Source: an uncultured Prevotellaceae bacterium
GTDB lineage: Bacteria > Bacteroidota > Bacteroidia > Bacteroidales > Muribaculaceae
NCBI GenBank assembly: GCA_947165675.1
Contig: CAMVBJ010000011.1
Span: 1 to 64,000 of the forward strand
Length of the DNA: 64,000 bases
Direction: 5' to 3'
Below, one piece after another: positions 16,944 through 25,567 of the stretch. The position numbers were made by a program, and so were the translations under genes. The notes beneath the pieces are model-generated. The model was not told where the DNA came from, searched no databases, and saw only the letters and a program-made list of their open reading frames with translations. Position 1 is the stretch's first letter; each line of letters starts with the position of its first letter.

Positions 16944-16951
16944 TAACTTCG
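16944..16951 (+). promoter_or_regulatory. Promoter -7 box for the response regulator
   Basis: TAACTTCG, 8 bp before ATG 16960, giving a near-leaderless transcript. It lies 72 bp from operator set 5, equal to the plus-side distance at set 2. Confidence 0.45.
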
Positions 16952-16959
16952 CCCCCACT

Positions 16960-17487
16960 ATGCAAAACTACGGAACAATACTGGTTATAGATGATAATGA
17001 GGCAATATTGACGGCGCTCAAGTATTGCCTGTCGGGAGCATTTGAACGGGTGATAACGCTCACGTCGCCTGATTCGGTCATCTCGCTGTTGGGACAAGAG
17101 CAGGTCGATATCGTCTTGCTGGACATGAACTTCACATTAGGGGTCAATAGTGGTCAGGATGGTCTGTTGTGGCTTCAAGCCATCCGCAAGCATCATCCCG
17201 AGATTCCTGTGGTCCTGATCACTGCCTATGCCGATGTGTCGCTGGCCGTGAGAGGTCTCAAGCGTGGCGCTGCCGATTTCATCACTAAGCCCTGGGATAA
17301 TGACGAGCTGGTGCGCAAGTTGAAGGACGTGCTGGATGCTGCCGATGAGGTGGCAACGCTCGACGAGGTTGAGGCCGAGCACATCCGCCGTGCTATCGAC
17401 CGCTTCCATGGCAACTTGTCGAAGGCAGCCGAGGTGTTAGGTGTCACACGACAGACGTTGTATAACAAGATGAAGAAACTGCAATGA
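16960..17487 (+). CDS. Response regulator with Fis-type HTH, no AAA+ domain
   Basis: A 175-residue regulator. The receiver domain (1-125) has the acidic pair in VIDDNEAIL, phospho-acceptor Asp55 (IVLLDMNFT), Thr88 and Lys110. The C-terminal helix-turn-helix (141-175, HIRRAIDRFHGNLSKAAEVL then GVTRQTLYNKM) is the Fis/NtrC type. The sigma-54-activating ATPase domain normally between them in NtrC-like proteins is absent, so it should act as a plain DNA-binding activator or repressor, like the PrrA/RegA class. Fis-type HTH dimers bind palindromes, and tandem dyads lie just upstream, so it is the best candidate to bind all five operator sets. It overlaps the kinase start by 4 bp. Confidence 0.9.
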   Translation: MQNYGTILVIDDNEAILTALKYCLSGAFERVITLTSPDSVISLLGQEQVDIVLLDMNFTLGVNSGQDGLLWLQAIRKHHPEIPVVLITAYADVSLAVRGLKRGAADFITKPWDNDELVRKLKDVLDAADEVATLDEVEAEHIRRAIDRFHGNLSKAAEVLGVTRQTLYNKMKKLQ

Positions 17488-18359
17488 GTGTAGCAACGGC
17501 ATGGATGGTCATCGGTGCAGTAGTGGTCGTGCTGCTACTGTGGTTCTGGCGACACCAGCGCATGCTTGCTGGACGCGCCCACTTGATGCAGGAGGCGATA
17601 CAGAACCGGGACTTCACCTTCCGCTTGCCCACGCGTCACATGTTCAGCGGTGAGCGCGCCCTACAGGAAACGCTCAACCAGCTGGGTGAACATGTGAGGG
17701 AACAGGTGAATTTAGGTGAAGTGGAATCCTGGGAAAAACTCACCCGCGTGCTCACTCATGAGATCATGAACGCCACTGCTCCCATTGCCAGCATCAGCCA
17801 GTCGATGCTTCACCATCCAGCGGTCAAGGGCTCGGACCTGGAGGAGGGTATCATAGCGATTCACAATACGGTGAAGCACCTCAACTCGTTTGTTGACGGC
17901 TACCGCAAGTACTCAGAGCTCCAGAAACCTGTTCCCCGGGAAGTGGAATTGACCCCAGTCATCAACGAAGTGGAACAGCTCTTTGCCGAGTTGACGTGGG
18001 TGAACAAGCTCACCGAAGGCCTGATTATCAAGACCGACCCTAACCTGCTGCGTCAGATACTCATTAACCTGATTAAGAATGCCGTTGAAGCCGGCTCCCA
18101 CAAGATAGGGGTAGTGACCGAGCAGAAGCAAGAGGGCAGGGTGCTGCTCTACATCAGCAATGATGGTGAGCTGATTCCCGCCGACGCCCGCTCGTCGATA
18201 TTCATCCCGTTCTTTACCACCAAGCGCAAGGGTAACGGCATCGGCTTGTCACTGAGCCGTCGTCTGCTCACCATCCAGGGGGGCATGATGTCGCTGCTCG
18301 ATGAGCCCCGCGACGGTTTCCACACCACCTTCCTGCTCGAGTTCCCCGACAAGCATTAA
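17484..18359 (+). CDS. Sensor histidine kinase, partner of the regulator
   Basis: A 291-residue kinase with one N-terminal membrane span (5-22) and almost no periplasmic part, then a HisKA-like segment with His92 (LTHEIMNATAPIAS) and a HATPase domain with N-box LINLIKNAVEAG and G-box KRKGNGIGLSLS. The ATG overlaps the regulator stop (ATGA), so translation is coupled. With so little outside the cell it may sense the membrane itself, or a membrane partner such as the ABC permease or the 29-residue peptide; that is inference. Confidence 0.9.
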   Translation: MSVATAWMVIGAVVVVLLLWFWRHQRMLAGRAHLMQEAIQNRDFTFRLPTRHMFSGERALQETLNQLGEHVREQVNLGEVESWEKLTRVLTHEIMNATAPIASISQSMLHHPAVKGSDLEEGIIAIHNTVKHLNSFVDGYRKYSELQKPVPREVELTPVINEVEQLFAELTWVNKLTEGLIIKTDPNLLRQILINLIKNAVEAGSHKIGVVTEQKQEGRVLLYISNDGELIPADARSSIFIPFFTTKRKGNGIGLSLSRRLLTIQGGMMSLLDEPRDGFHTTFLLEFPDKH

Positions 18360-18416
18360 AATCACATTGTTAATAATTATTTGTAGCCCGATGATGGGGT
18401 TTCCAAATAATTAGTG

Positions 18417-18424
18417 TACCTTTG
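18417..18424 (+). promoter_or_regulatory. Promoter -7 box for the transglutaminase-like gene
   Basis: TACCTTTG 26 bp before ATG 18451. The upstream sequence lacks the TGT-N11-ACA operator, so this gene is probably outside that regulon. Confidence 0.6.
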
Positions 18425-18450
18425 CTTGTTAAAACTATCAATCAGGTAAG

Positions 18451-19869
18451 ATGAGAGGTAAAAAGCAATTATTGGCACTGGCTGTTAGCGCATTGGCGCT
18501 GATGGGCACAGCCACGGCTCCCGACTGGCAGGGCCAGGTGGACGAGCTGATCGCACAGGGCGAATTTGCCCGAGCCGAGAAGGTGATGAAATCGTTGCCC
18601 AAGAAGGTGCGCCAGGCCGATGCCGTGCGCATCGACTCGCTGCGCACCATCATGCAGAGGATCCGCACAGACTTCCGTATCACTCCCGAGCAGGGCGTGA
18701 AGATGATCCGCGAGAAAATGCCCGAGGCAACCGATGCCCAAATCCAGCACTGGAAAGACACCCGCGCGCTGGAGGTGATGAACATCGATGGCAAGGAGAT
18801 GTGGTTCCGCAAGAGCGTGGGCAACCTGTGGCTGTTAGGCAAGGAGTTTGCCGCCCAGAATGCTGCCGACAACCACGAGAGTTTCCTCACACGACGCAAG
18901 TACTACCTGGAGGCGATGGCCACTCCCGCCGACCGCAACAACGTGCGCGACTGGCGCCGCGTGAACATCACGTTCACGCTCGACGTCGATGCTGATGCCG
19001 TTCCCGCTGGCGAGACACTGCGCGTGTGGATGCCGTTCCCCTATGAGAATCTGCGGCAGAAGAACATCCGCCTGGAGAGCAGTAACCGCGAGGTGACCTA
19101 TAGCCAGGGCAGCAAGCACCACACCGTGTATATGGAGGCTGTTGCCGAGAAGGGCAAGCCGACGCACTTTGAATACACCTTCTCCTATGACGTGGGCGAG
19201 CGCCACTACAGCCAGCAAGACCTTATTGCCATGCTGGAACCGTACAATACCAGTAGCGAGGAGTATAAGCGCTACACCGGTGACGAGCCACGCCACGTCA
19301 TCATCACCGACGAGATGCGTGCCCTGGCCCGCAAGATTGTGGCAGGCGAGACCAATCCCGTATTGCAGGCCGCCAAGGTCTATGAGTGGATCGGCTACAA
19401 CCTGCCATGGGCAGGCGCCCGAGAGTACAGCACACTGGCCAATATTCCTCAATATGTGATTGAGAATCATCATGGTGATTGTGGCCAAGTGGGTCTGCTC
19501 TACATCACCCTGGTGCGTTCGTTAGGCATTCCCGCCCGTTGGGAGAGTGGCTGGATGCTGCATCCCGACGAGATCAACTATCATGACTGGTGTGAGACCT
19601 ACTTTGAGGGCGTCGGCTGGATTCCCACCGACCCGTCGTTTGGCCGCAGTGCAGTGGGCACCGCGTTGAATGACTACTATGCCACGGGCATCGACCTGTA
19701 CCGCATGGCCAGCAACGAGGGCGTGGGCGACGTGTTAAGTCCCGCCAAGACCTACATCCGCAGTGAGACGGTCGATTTCCAGCCAGGCGAGGTCGAGTGG
19801 CGCAAGGGTAACTTGTTCTATGACAAGTGGGACAGCCATCTTAAAGTGAATTCGATTGTGAGGCTTTAG
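18451..19869 (+). CDS. Exported transglutaminase-like (papain-fold) protein
   Basis: A 472-residue protein with a signal peptide (MRGKKQLLALAVSALALMGT). The C-terminal half is a transglutaminase-like core with a complete Cys-His-Asp triad: Cys344 (HHGDCGQVG), His378 (YHDWCETYF) and Asp394 (IPTDPSFG). The N-terminal half has alpha-helical and beta modules seen in other Bacteroidales members. Such proteins are usually periplasmic or lipid-attached and act as cysteine proteases or amidases rather than crosslinkers. The substrate is unknown. A TTAGG-type repeat tract follows. Confidence 0.85.
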   Translation: MRGKKQLLALAVSALALMGTATAPDWQGQVDELIAQGEFARAEKVMKSLPKKVRQADAVRIDSLRTIMQRIRTDFRITPEQGVKMIREKMPEATDAQIQHWKDTRALEVMNIDGKEMWFRKSVGNLWLLGKEFAAQNAADNHESFLTRRKYYLEAMATPADRNNVRDWRRVNITFTLDVDADAVPAGETLRVWMPFPYENLRQKNIRLESSNREVTYSQGSKHHTVYMEAVAEKGKPTHFEYTFSYDVGERHYSQQDLIAMLEPYNTSSEEYKRYTGDEPRHVIITDEMRALARKIVAGETNPVLQAAKVYEWIGYNLPWAGAREYSTLANIPQYVIENHHGDCGQVGLLYITLVRSLGIPARWESGWMLHPDEINYHDWCETYFEGVGWIPTDPSFGRSAVGTALNDYYATGIDLYRMASNEGVGDVLSPAKTYIRSETVDFQPGEVEWRKGNLFYDKWDSHLKVNSIVRL

Positions 19870-19935
19870 GTTTTAGGCTTTAGGTTTTAGGCTATAGGCT
19901 ATAGGTTATAGGTTATAGGTTATAGGTTTTAGTAA
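19864..19935. repeat. TTTTAGGC/TATAGGT tract
   Basis: About nine tandem copies of a 7-8 bp unit (TTTTAGG, CTATAGG, TTATAGG). A similar tract is at 26192-26256. Such tracts are common between genes in Bacteroidales, and no function is apparent. Confidence 0.75.
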
Positions 19936-19965
19936 TCATACCAACAACTAACAAACTAATAGAAT

Positions 19966-21114
19966 ATGAAATCATTAATGATTGCGCTGGTGATGGCTGT
20001 GACTTGCCTCGCTGCGATGGCGATAACACCTGTTGAGACGCTCAATGACCTCAAGCAGCGCATTGCTCCCGATAAACGCACTGCCGTCTGGGATGTGAAA
20101 GCCGCTCAACAGAATGACAAGTGGGTTCTCACGGGCACAGTGGGCACCAAGGCCCAGAAACAGGCTATCCTTGCCGCCATGCTCAAGAATGGCTATGGTA
20201 CCTATACCGACAAGATCACTGTTCTTGAAGAGGGCATACCTGCCGCCCGCAAGTGGGCGCTGGTGAAGTTGAGTATTGCGACCCTGCGTACCGAGGCCAA
20301 GCACAGTGCCGAAATAGCAACCCAGGGCATCATGGGCGCTCCCGTCAAGGTGCTCCAGAAGGATGGCGAGTGGTACCGCGTGCAGATGGCAGATGACTAC
20401 ATCGCCTATGTCCCCGAGAGTTCGTTGGCGTTCAAGACCGAGTCCCAGATGAAGTCGTGGCGCCATGCCAAGCGCTATATCGTCACCTGCTATGACTCGC
20501 GCCTGGTGACCGAGGCCCACGGTGACGAGACCGTGAGCGACCTGGTGATGGGAAATATTCTTGAGTTCAAGGCCGAATCAGGCAAGTGGATCAAGCTCGC
20601 GACGCCCGATGGACGCGTGGGTTGGGTCGATGCTGCTGATGTGGCTGAATTGTCGCAGTGGAGCCAGCAGGGCTTCAGCGCCGCCCAGATTGAGAAGACC
20701 GCCCGCCGCATGATGGGTTCGAGCTATCTGTGGGGCGGTACCTCGACCAAGGTCACCGATTGCTCGGGATTGACCAAGGTGAGCTACCTGAGCAACGGCA
20801 TCATCCTGCAACGTGACGCGTCACAGCAGGCCTTGACCGGCAAGATCTTCAAGAAGGGCACCGATTGGCACCAGTATGAGACCGGTGACTTGTTGTTCTT
20901 CGGCAACGAGAAGACGGGTCGCGTGACCCACGTGGGACTGTACCTGCGCGACGGCAAGTACATCCATTGCTCGGGCCAGGTCAAGATCAACAGCCTGGAT
21001 CCCAAGGCCAGTGACTATCCCTACCTGTATTCGCCCCTGAGTGCCAGCCGCATCAAGGGCATGGTGGGCACCAAGGGCATTGTCGCTCTCAAGAACCACC
21101 CGTGGTACTTTTAG
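19966..21114 (+). CDS. SH3 / NlpC-P60 cysteine peptidase acting on murein peptides
   Basis: A 382-residue exported enzyme (MKSLMIALVMAVTCLAAMA signal). Two bacterial SH3-like domains (about 90-150 and 165-220) precede the NlpC/P60 domain with Cys266 (TDCSGLT), His322 (THVGLYL) and His334 (YIHCSG). The layout matches gamma-D-glutamyl-diamino-acid endopeptidases (YkfC/DPP VI type), which cut between D-Glu and the diamino acid in freed peptidoglycan stems. The next gene encodes an L-Ala-D/L-Glu epimerase-type enzyme that would use the dipeptide product, strongly supporting this role. Confidence 0.9.
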   Translation: MKSLMIALVMAVTCLAAMAITPVETLNDLKQRIAPDKRTAVWDVKAAQQNDKWVLTGTVGTKAQKQAILAAMLKNGYGTYTDKITVLEEGIPAARKWALVKLSIATLRTEAKHSAEIATQGIMGAPVKVLQKDGEWYRVQMADDYIAYVPESSLAFKTESQMKSWRHAKRYIVTCYDSRLVTEAHGDETVSDLVMGNILEFKAESGKWIKLATPDGRVGWVDAADVAELSQWSQQGFSAAQIEKTARRMMGSSYLWGGTSTKVTDCSGLTKVSYLSNGIILQRDASQQALTGKIFKKGTDWHQYETGDLLFFGNEKTGRVTHVGLYLRDGKYIHCSGQVKINSLDPKASDYPYLYSPLSASRIKGMVGTKGIVALKNHPWYF

Positions 21115-21150
21115 AGTTAACAGTTAATAGTTAACAGTTAATAGTTAGAG
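21115..21150. repeat. AGTTAACAGTTAATAGTTA tract
   Basis: Tandem 7-bp units (AGTTAAC/AGTTAAT) directly after the NlpC/P60 stop. Confidence 0.6.
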
Positions 21151-21235
21151 GGGCGGTACTTGCTGTATTGACAACAACTACGAACTATCGAGTGAGAGTT
21201 TTAAAGAGAGTAGTTAACCAAAATTTATAATTTAT

Positions 21236-22405
21236 ATGGATCGAAGAAAATTTATTGCAGGAATGGGTTTGACGGCGATAGCTGCCGCATCGCCCGTGTC
21301 GATCGACGCTGTGGAGCGTGTAACCAAGAAGGGTCGCCGCCGTGGTGGGGTGCCTCGTGTGAATCAAGTTCCCAAGACCGGCAAACTCAAGTTGTCGTTC
21401 TTCCCCTATGAGCTCAAGCTGCGCCACGCGTTCAACCTGGCCCGCTATAGCCGCACGACGACCCCCGACGTTCAGGTGAAGTTAGAGTATGAGGGCATCA
21501 CAGGCTATGGCGAGGCTTCGATGCCTCCCTATCTGGGCGAGAGTGTGGAGAGCGTGACCACGTTCCTTAACAAGCTCGACCTGGAGCAGTTCAAGGACCC
21601 CTTCTGCATCGAGGATATCCTGGATTATGTTGATAAAGTGGATGCGAACAACCGTGCCGCCAAGGCCAGCATCGACATAGCCCTGCACGACCTGTTAGGT
21701 AAGATCATGGGTCAGCCGTGGTACAAGATATGGGGCTATAATCCCGAGAAGACTCCCGTCACGAGCTTTACTATCGGCATCGACACCCCTGAGGTCGTTC
21801 GCCAGAAGGTTGAGGAGGCCCGTCCCTATAAACTCATCAAGGTGAAGATGGGTCTGGACCGTGACCAGGAGACGATCGACATCATCCGCGAGATGATGCC
21901 CGATGTGCCCATCTGTGTCGATTGCAACCAGGGCTGGGACAACAAGGAGCACGCGCTGGAAATGTGCCACTGGCTCAAGGAGCGCAACTGTCTGTTTGTC
22001 GAGCAACCCTTCGACAAGACGTGGATCGACGAGACGGCCTGGCTGCGCGAGCGTTCACCCCTGCCCATCATTGCCGACGAGGCTTTCCAGCGCCTGCCCG
22101 ACATCGTGAGGTTCAAGGGCGTGTATGACGGCATCAATATCAAGCTGATGAAGTCAACCGGTCTGCACGAGGCCCACAAGATGGTGACACTGGCCCGTGC
22201 GCTGGACATGAAGGTGATGATCGGTTGCATGACCGAGACCTCGTGTGCCGTAACTGCCGCCGCCAACCTGTCGCCAGTTGTTGACTATGCCGACCTGGAT
22301 GGCAATCTGCTCATTGCCAATGACCGTTTCACTGGCATGACGGTAGAGAATGGCAAGATCACCTTGCACGACCGACCTGGACTGGGCATCAAATTGCTCA
22401 AATAG
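21236..22405 (+). CDS. Dipeptide epimerase (enolase superfamily) with a Tat-like leader
   Basis: A 389-residue enzyme of the muconate-lactonizing subgroup. Catalytic residues are in place: Lys202 and Lys204 (KVKMG), metal ligands Asp229 (VDCNQGW), Glu256 (FVEQPF) and Asp281 (IADEAF), and Lys303 (INIKLMKSTG). The closest fit is L-Ala-D/L-Glu epimerase, converting L-Ala-D-Glu from murein to L-Ala-L-Glu. The protein starts MDRRKFIAGMGLTAIAAASP, a twin-arginine-like signal, so it may work outside the cytoplasm; the classical enzyme is cytoplasmic. It sits 121 bp downstream of the murein peptidase. Confidence 0.85.
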   Translation: MDRRKFIAGMGLTAIAAASPVSIDAVERVTKKGRRRGGVPRVNQVPKTGKLKLSFFPYELKLRHAFNLARYSRTTTPDVQVKLEYEGITGYGEASMPPYLGESVESVTTFLNKLDLEQFKDPFCIEDILDYVDKVDANNRAAKASIDIALHDLLGKIMGQPWYKIWGYNPEKTPVTSFTIGIDTPEVVRQKVEEARPYKLIKVKMGLDRDQETIDIIREMMPDVPICVDCNQGWDNKEHALEMCHWLKERNCLFVEQPFDKTWIDETAWLRERSPLPIIADEAFQRLPDIVRFKGVYDGINIKLMKSTGLHEAHKMVTLARALDMKVMIGCMTETSCAVTAAANLSPVVDYADLDGNLLIANDRFTGMTVENGKITLHDRPGLGIKLLK

Positions 22406-22426
22406 ACTGAATTATTGACTCAAATG

Positions 22427-22472
22427 TTGGGGGACGGTTCTCAAGAGTCAAGACACGGGAACCGCCCTCCTG
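22427..22472. repeat. Degenerate REP-like palindrome
   Basis: GGGGGACGGTTC and GGGAACCGCCCTCC form imperfect arms, related to the perfect hairpin at 1612-1682. Confidence 0.5.
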
Positions 22473-22502
22473 CTCATGACACAACACGATTAACTGAACT
22501 AA

Positions 22503-23306
22503 ATGAACAAGCATTATTGGGGTTTGTGGGCCCTGTTAGCCACCGCATTCGTGATTTTTGCCGTCCTGTCATTGTGGCCCGACGGCATTCGTGTGGGTGG
22601 ATATAACTTAAAGACACCCTCGCTCAGCCACATGATACATGAGATGACGGTTGATAATGACACGACAGCGGCCGACAGCCTTGATGCCAGTGGCCGCTTG
22701 CCCAACGGCCGTCACCCAAAGGGGTGGCGCGCTCCGATGGACACGACTGCCAAGACCATCCTCTTCATTGGCGACTCCATGCTGGAAGGCCTGGGTGAGC
22801 GCCTTGCCGCCTATTGTGACAAGAACGGCCACAAGCTCATTGAGGTCATCTGGTACAGCAGTGCAACGCTGCACTGGGGCGAGACGGCCCGCCTGACCGA
22901 GTTGATGGGTAAGTATCACCCCGATTACATCATGGTGTGTCTGGGAGCCAACGAGTTGTATGTTCCCGACATCAAGAACGCCCGTCGCCCATACTTGAAG
23001 AAGATGCTTGCTGAAATCGGCGATCTGCCTTACCTGTGGATCGGTCCACCCAACTGGGACGAGGACACCGGTATCAATGACCTGTTGAGGCAGGAAGTGG
23101 ATGAGGGCTGTTTCTACTACAGTGCCGGCGACAAGTTTACCCGTAGCCGTGACGGCGCGCATCCCACGCGCACCTCGGCTCACGCATGGATGGACCGTGT
23201 CGTCAAGTGGATGAACACGACCGGTGCCTATCCCATCCGTCTCAATTATCCTGGCGAGGGCATCAGCCGTGCCACTCGCATTGTGGTCTATCAACCTCCA
23301 GTTTAA
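22503..23306 (+). CDS. SGNH/GDSL-type hydrolase or acyltransferase, membrane-anchored
   Basis: A 267-residue protein with one N-terminal membrane span (8-27) and an SGNH domain: block I FIGDSMLEG, Asn in block III CLGANE, and the Asp-His pair in DGAHPT. The gene ends 4 bp before an MBOAT gene. That pairing is typical for O-acetylation of a cell-wall or exopolysaccharide: the MBOAT protein brings the acyl group across the membrane and the SGNH protein transfers it. The acceptor is not evident here. Confidence 0.85.
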   Translation: MNKHYWGLWALLATAFVIFAVLSLWPDGIRVGGYNLKTPSLSHMIHEMTVDNDTTAADSLDASGRLPNGRHPKGWRAPMDTTAKTILFIGDSMLEGLGERLAAYCDKNGHKLIEVIWYSSATLHWGETARLTELMGKYHPDYIMVCLGANELYVPDIKNARRPYLKKMLAEIGDLPYLWIGPPNWDEDTGINDLLRQEVDEGCFYYSAGDKFTRSRDGAHPTRTSAHAWMDRVVKWMNTTGAYPIRLNYPGEGISRATRIVVYQPPV

Positions 23307-23310
23307 TGCC

Positions 23311-24786
23311 ATGATATTGAATTCGTTAGACATATCCCAATTGCTCTCGCTGTTGACGTTCAACCGTGACGAGCCGATGTTGTTCACCAGTGGGCTGTTC
23401 TGGGGCCTGTTCCTGCTGTTCCTGCCCCTGTATGCGATGATCAAGTCCAAGCGGACCAAGATGATGGCGTTTGTCATCGCCTTCAGCCTGTTCTTTTTCT
23501 ACAAGTCGAGCGGGTGGTATTTCCTGCTGCTTGTGGCCACCTCGTTTATCGACTGGTGGGTTGCACAGTTCATCGAGTCGAGCAAGAACCGCACTGAGCG
23601 GCGCATTGCCCTGACGGTGTCGCTGGTGCTGTCGTTGAGCGTGTTGCTGTTCTTCAAGTACAGCAACTTTGTCATGTCTAACCTTGAGGCGCTGATTGGG
23701 GGAAATTTCCAGCCACTGGACCTGATCCTGCCAGTGGGAATCTCGTTTTACACCTTCAGGACCATCAGCTATGTGGTGGATGTGTATAAGGGTAAGATCC
23801 AGCCCACTGATGACTATATCGATTACCTCTTCTTCCTATCCTATTTCCCATGTCTTGTTGCAGGCCCCATTGTCAGGGCATGTGACTTCATGCCACAGTT
23901 GCAGGACAACAAGCCCGCCACTCGCGAGATGATTTATGGTGGCTTGTGGCTCGTGATGTTGGGTGTGTTGAAGAAGGCAGTGTTTGCCGACTATATCGCT
24001 CAGTATAATAACATCGCCTTTGGCAACCCCACGGGTTACACGGGATTTGAGCTGCTGATGGCGGTATTGGGCTACACGATGCAGATTTATTGTGACTTTT
24101 CGGGTTACAGTGACATGGCCATCGGCCTGGGCAGTATGATGGGCTTCAATTTGGGTATCAACTTTGATTATCCTTACCGCTCGTTGAACGTGACCGAATT
24201 CTGGCGTCGCTGGCACATCACGCTGTCCATGTGGCTGCGCGACTATGTGTACATCCCCTTGGGGGGCAACCGCAAGGGTGAAGTGCGTCGCTATTTCAAT
24301 CTGCTGGTAACCATGTTGTTAGGAGGCTTGTGGCACGGTGCTGCGTGGACGTTTGTCGTGTGGGGCGCCGGTCATGGTATCGCCCTGTGCATCCACAAGC
24401 TGTGTAAACCGTGGCTGGACAAGATCGAGAGCACACCGTTTTCGCGCTTCGTGTCATGGTTGTTGACTTTCAGCTTCGTGGCGCTGTTGTGGGTATTCTT
24501 CAGGGCCAACACGTTCCAGGCTGCAGGCCAGGTCATCAGCGGCATTTTCACCGACTTTGAGTGGGCTTATCTGCCCGTGTTCATGGAGCGTCGCATGACG
24601 TGGTGTGTCATGCTGGCCATCATCTTCGGTTTGCACTTTGTTCCCCGTCGCATCTGGGATAGAATGCGGGATTGGTTTGTTGACGCACCGTGGGTGTTGA
24701 AGTTGGTCATACTCATAGTGCTCATCCAGCTGGTGCTGCAATTTGCCAGTGCCACGGTGCAGCCGTTCCTGTATTCCCAATTCTGA
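23311..24786 (+). CDS. MBOAT-family membrane O-acyltransferase
   Basis: A 491-residue polytopic membrane protein (about ten helices). Conserved MBOAT features are EFWRRWHITLSMWLRDYVY and the catalytic histidine region LLGGLWHGAAWTFVVWG. ATG 23311 follows the SGNH stop by 4 bp; the frame is open upstream to 23224 but would overlap the previous gene. Likely AlgI/PatA-like, forming a two-gene acylation unit with 22503. Confidence 0.92.
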   Translation: MILNSLDISQLLSLLTFNRDEPMLFTSGLFWGLFLLFLPLYAMIKSKRTKMMAFVIAFSLFFFYKSSGWYFLLLVATSFIDWWVAQFIESSKNRTERRIALTVSLVLSLSVLLFFKYSNFVMSNLEALIGGNFQPLDLILPVGISFYTFRTISYVVDVYKGKIQPTDDYIDYLFFLSYFPCLVAGPIVRACDFMPQLQDNKPATREMIYGGLWLVMLGVLKKAVFADYIAQYNNIAFGNPTGYTGFELLMAVLGYTMQIYCDFSGYSDMAIGLGSMMGFNLGINFDYPYRSLNVTEFWRRWHITLSMWLRDYVYIPLGGNRKGEVRRYFNLLVTMLLGGLWHGAAWTFVVWGAGHGIALCIHKLCKPWLDKIESTPFSRFVSWLLTFSFVALLWVFFRANTFQAAGQVISGIFTDFEWAYLPVFMERRMTWCVMLAIIFGLHFVPRRIWDRMRDWFVDAPWVLKLVILIVLIQLVLQFASATVQPFLYSQF

Positions 24787-24836
24787 TGAAAGTCTAAAAA
24801 ACTCTTAATTCTGATGGAGGAATAAAAAATTTAATG

Positions 24837-24844
24837 TAGTTTTG
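24837..24844 (+). promoter_or_regulatory. Promoter -7 box for the barrel gene at 24875
   Basis: TAGTTTTG, 30 bp before the ATG. Confidence 0.45.
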
Positions 24845-24874
24845 AGGGCAAATAATTAAAAAAATGGGAGAGTT

Positions 24875-25474
24875 ATGAAACGATTGGTCATATATCCGTT
24901 GCTTGTCATCGTCATGGTGATGATTGCGGCACAGCCCACAACGGCTCAGGTAAGGTTTGGCGTGCGAGGTGGTCTCACGCTTGGTAAGTTGAAGTTTGAC
25001 CGTGATATGATCTCCAGTGATAACCGTGTCGGGTGGAGTGGTGGCGTACTACTCGACCTGAACATCCCCGTGTTGGGCCTTGGCATTGAGGCTTCGGCCC
25101 TGTACACCCATCGCAATAACCGTCTCGCCGACCACGATCGCGTGTACAAGCGTGACTATCTCGACATCCCCGTGTATGCCCGTTACCGCTTGTCGTTGCC
25201 CGCTATTCAGCAGATAGTTGCCCCCCTCGTCTTCACGGGCCCCGATTTCTCGATTCTCTTCAGTGACAACGGCCCCGTGAGCTACAAGAGTAAGAAGACT
25301 TACATGTCGTGGGATGTGGGAGGTGGTGTTGACTTGTTCCAGCGCCTGCGCATCACGTTGACTTATGGCCTGGGCATGTCACGAGCCATGGAGTATGTGG
25401 ACTCGGAGTACCACGGCGACCAGGTGCACGGCAAGGACAACCACTGGACGCTGAGTGCCGCCGTCCTGTTCTGA
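24875..25474 (+). CDS. Small outer-membrane beta-barrel (PorT type)
   Basis: A 199-residue protein with a signal peptide (to ...TTAQ) and alternating amphipathic strands (RFGVRGGLTLGKL, LGIEASALYTHR, LDIPVYARYRL, TLTYGLGMSRA) ending in an aromatic Leu-Phe, as in eight-stranded barrels of the OMP_b-brl family. Function unknown. The next gene (25568) encodes a relative with the same order of strands, so the two are probably paralogues. Confidence 0.8.
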   Translation: MKRLVIYPLLVIVMVMIAAQPTTAQVRFGVRGGLTLGKLKFDRDMISSDNRVGWSGGVLLDLNIPVLGLGIEASALYTHRNNRLADHDRVYKRDYLDIPVYARYRLSLPAIQQIVAPLVFTGPDFSILFSDNGPVSYKSKKTYMSWDVGGGVDLFQRLRITLTYGLGMSRAMEYVDSEYHGDQVHGKDNHWTLSAAVLF

Positions 25475-25525
25475 CCTCGATGAAGAAATGATGGATTATT
25501 TGGGTGATGTAACGGGAAAATGTAG

Positions 25526-25533
25526 TACTTTTG
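25526..25533 (+). promoter_or_regulatory. Promoter -7 box for the barrel gene at 25568
   Basis: TACTTTTG, 35 bp before the ATG, indicating that the second barrel has its own promoter. Confidence 0.5.
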
Positions 25534-25567
25534 TGACTTCAATGCTAATAATGACAACGATAGAATA

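Larger units (their letters stand above)
15774..16959. other. 1.2 kb region without recognisable genes, two operator sets
   Basis: No frame of convincing length is present on either strand. It contains two tandem operator sets (16449-16488, 16833-16872) and two minus-strand promoters with good -33/-7 boxes (16392-16423, 16775-16806), so two short minus-strand transcripts are predicted. Possible small frames on these transcripts are 24 and 32 codons (starting MPHITFNHYHPPPK and MNRGSARIGHSQVEIQG); neither looks like a known peptide. On the plus strand, 16703-16738 encodes only MKKLLALYLYC before a stop, like the stub of a signal peptide. Confidence 0.5.

Noticed and set aside
12665..16960. Sigma-54 promoters (GG-N10-GC) controlled by the Fis-type regulator
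   Set aside because: I saw no convincing -24/-12 elements; the nearby promoters are of the TTG/TAnnTTTG type and the regulator lacks the AAA+ domain.
19864..19935. TTTTAGG/CTATAGG tract as an origin or iteron cluster
   Set aside because: Units vary in sequence and length, and the same tract recurs at 26192; no replication gene is near.
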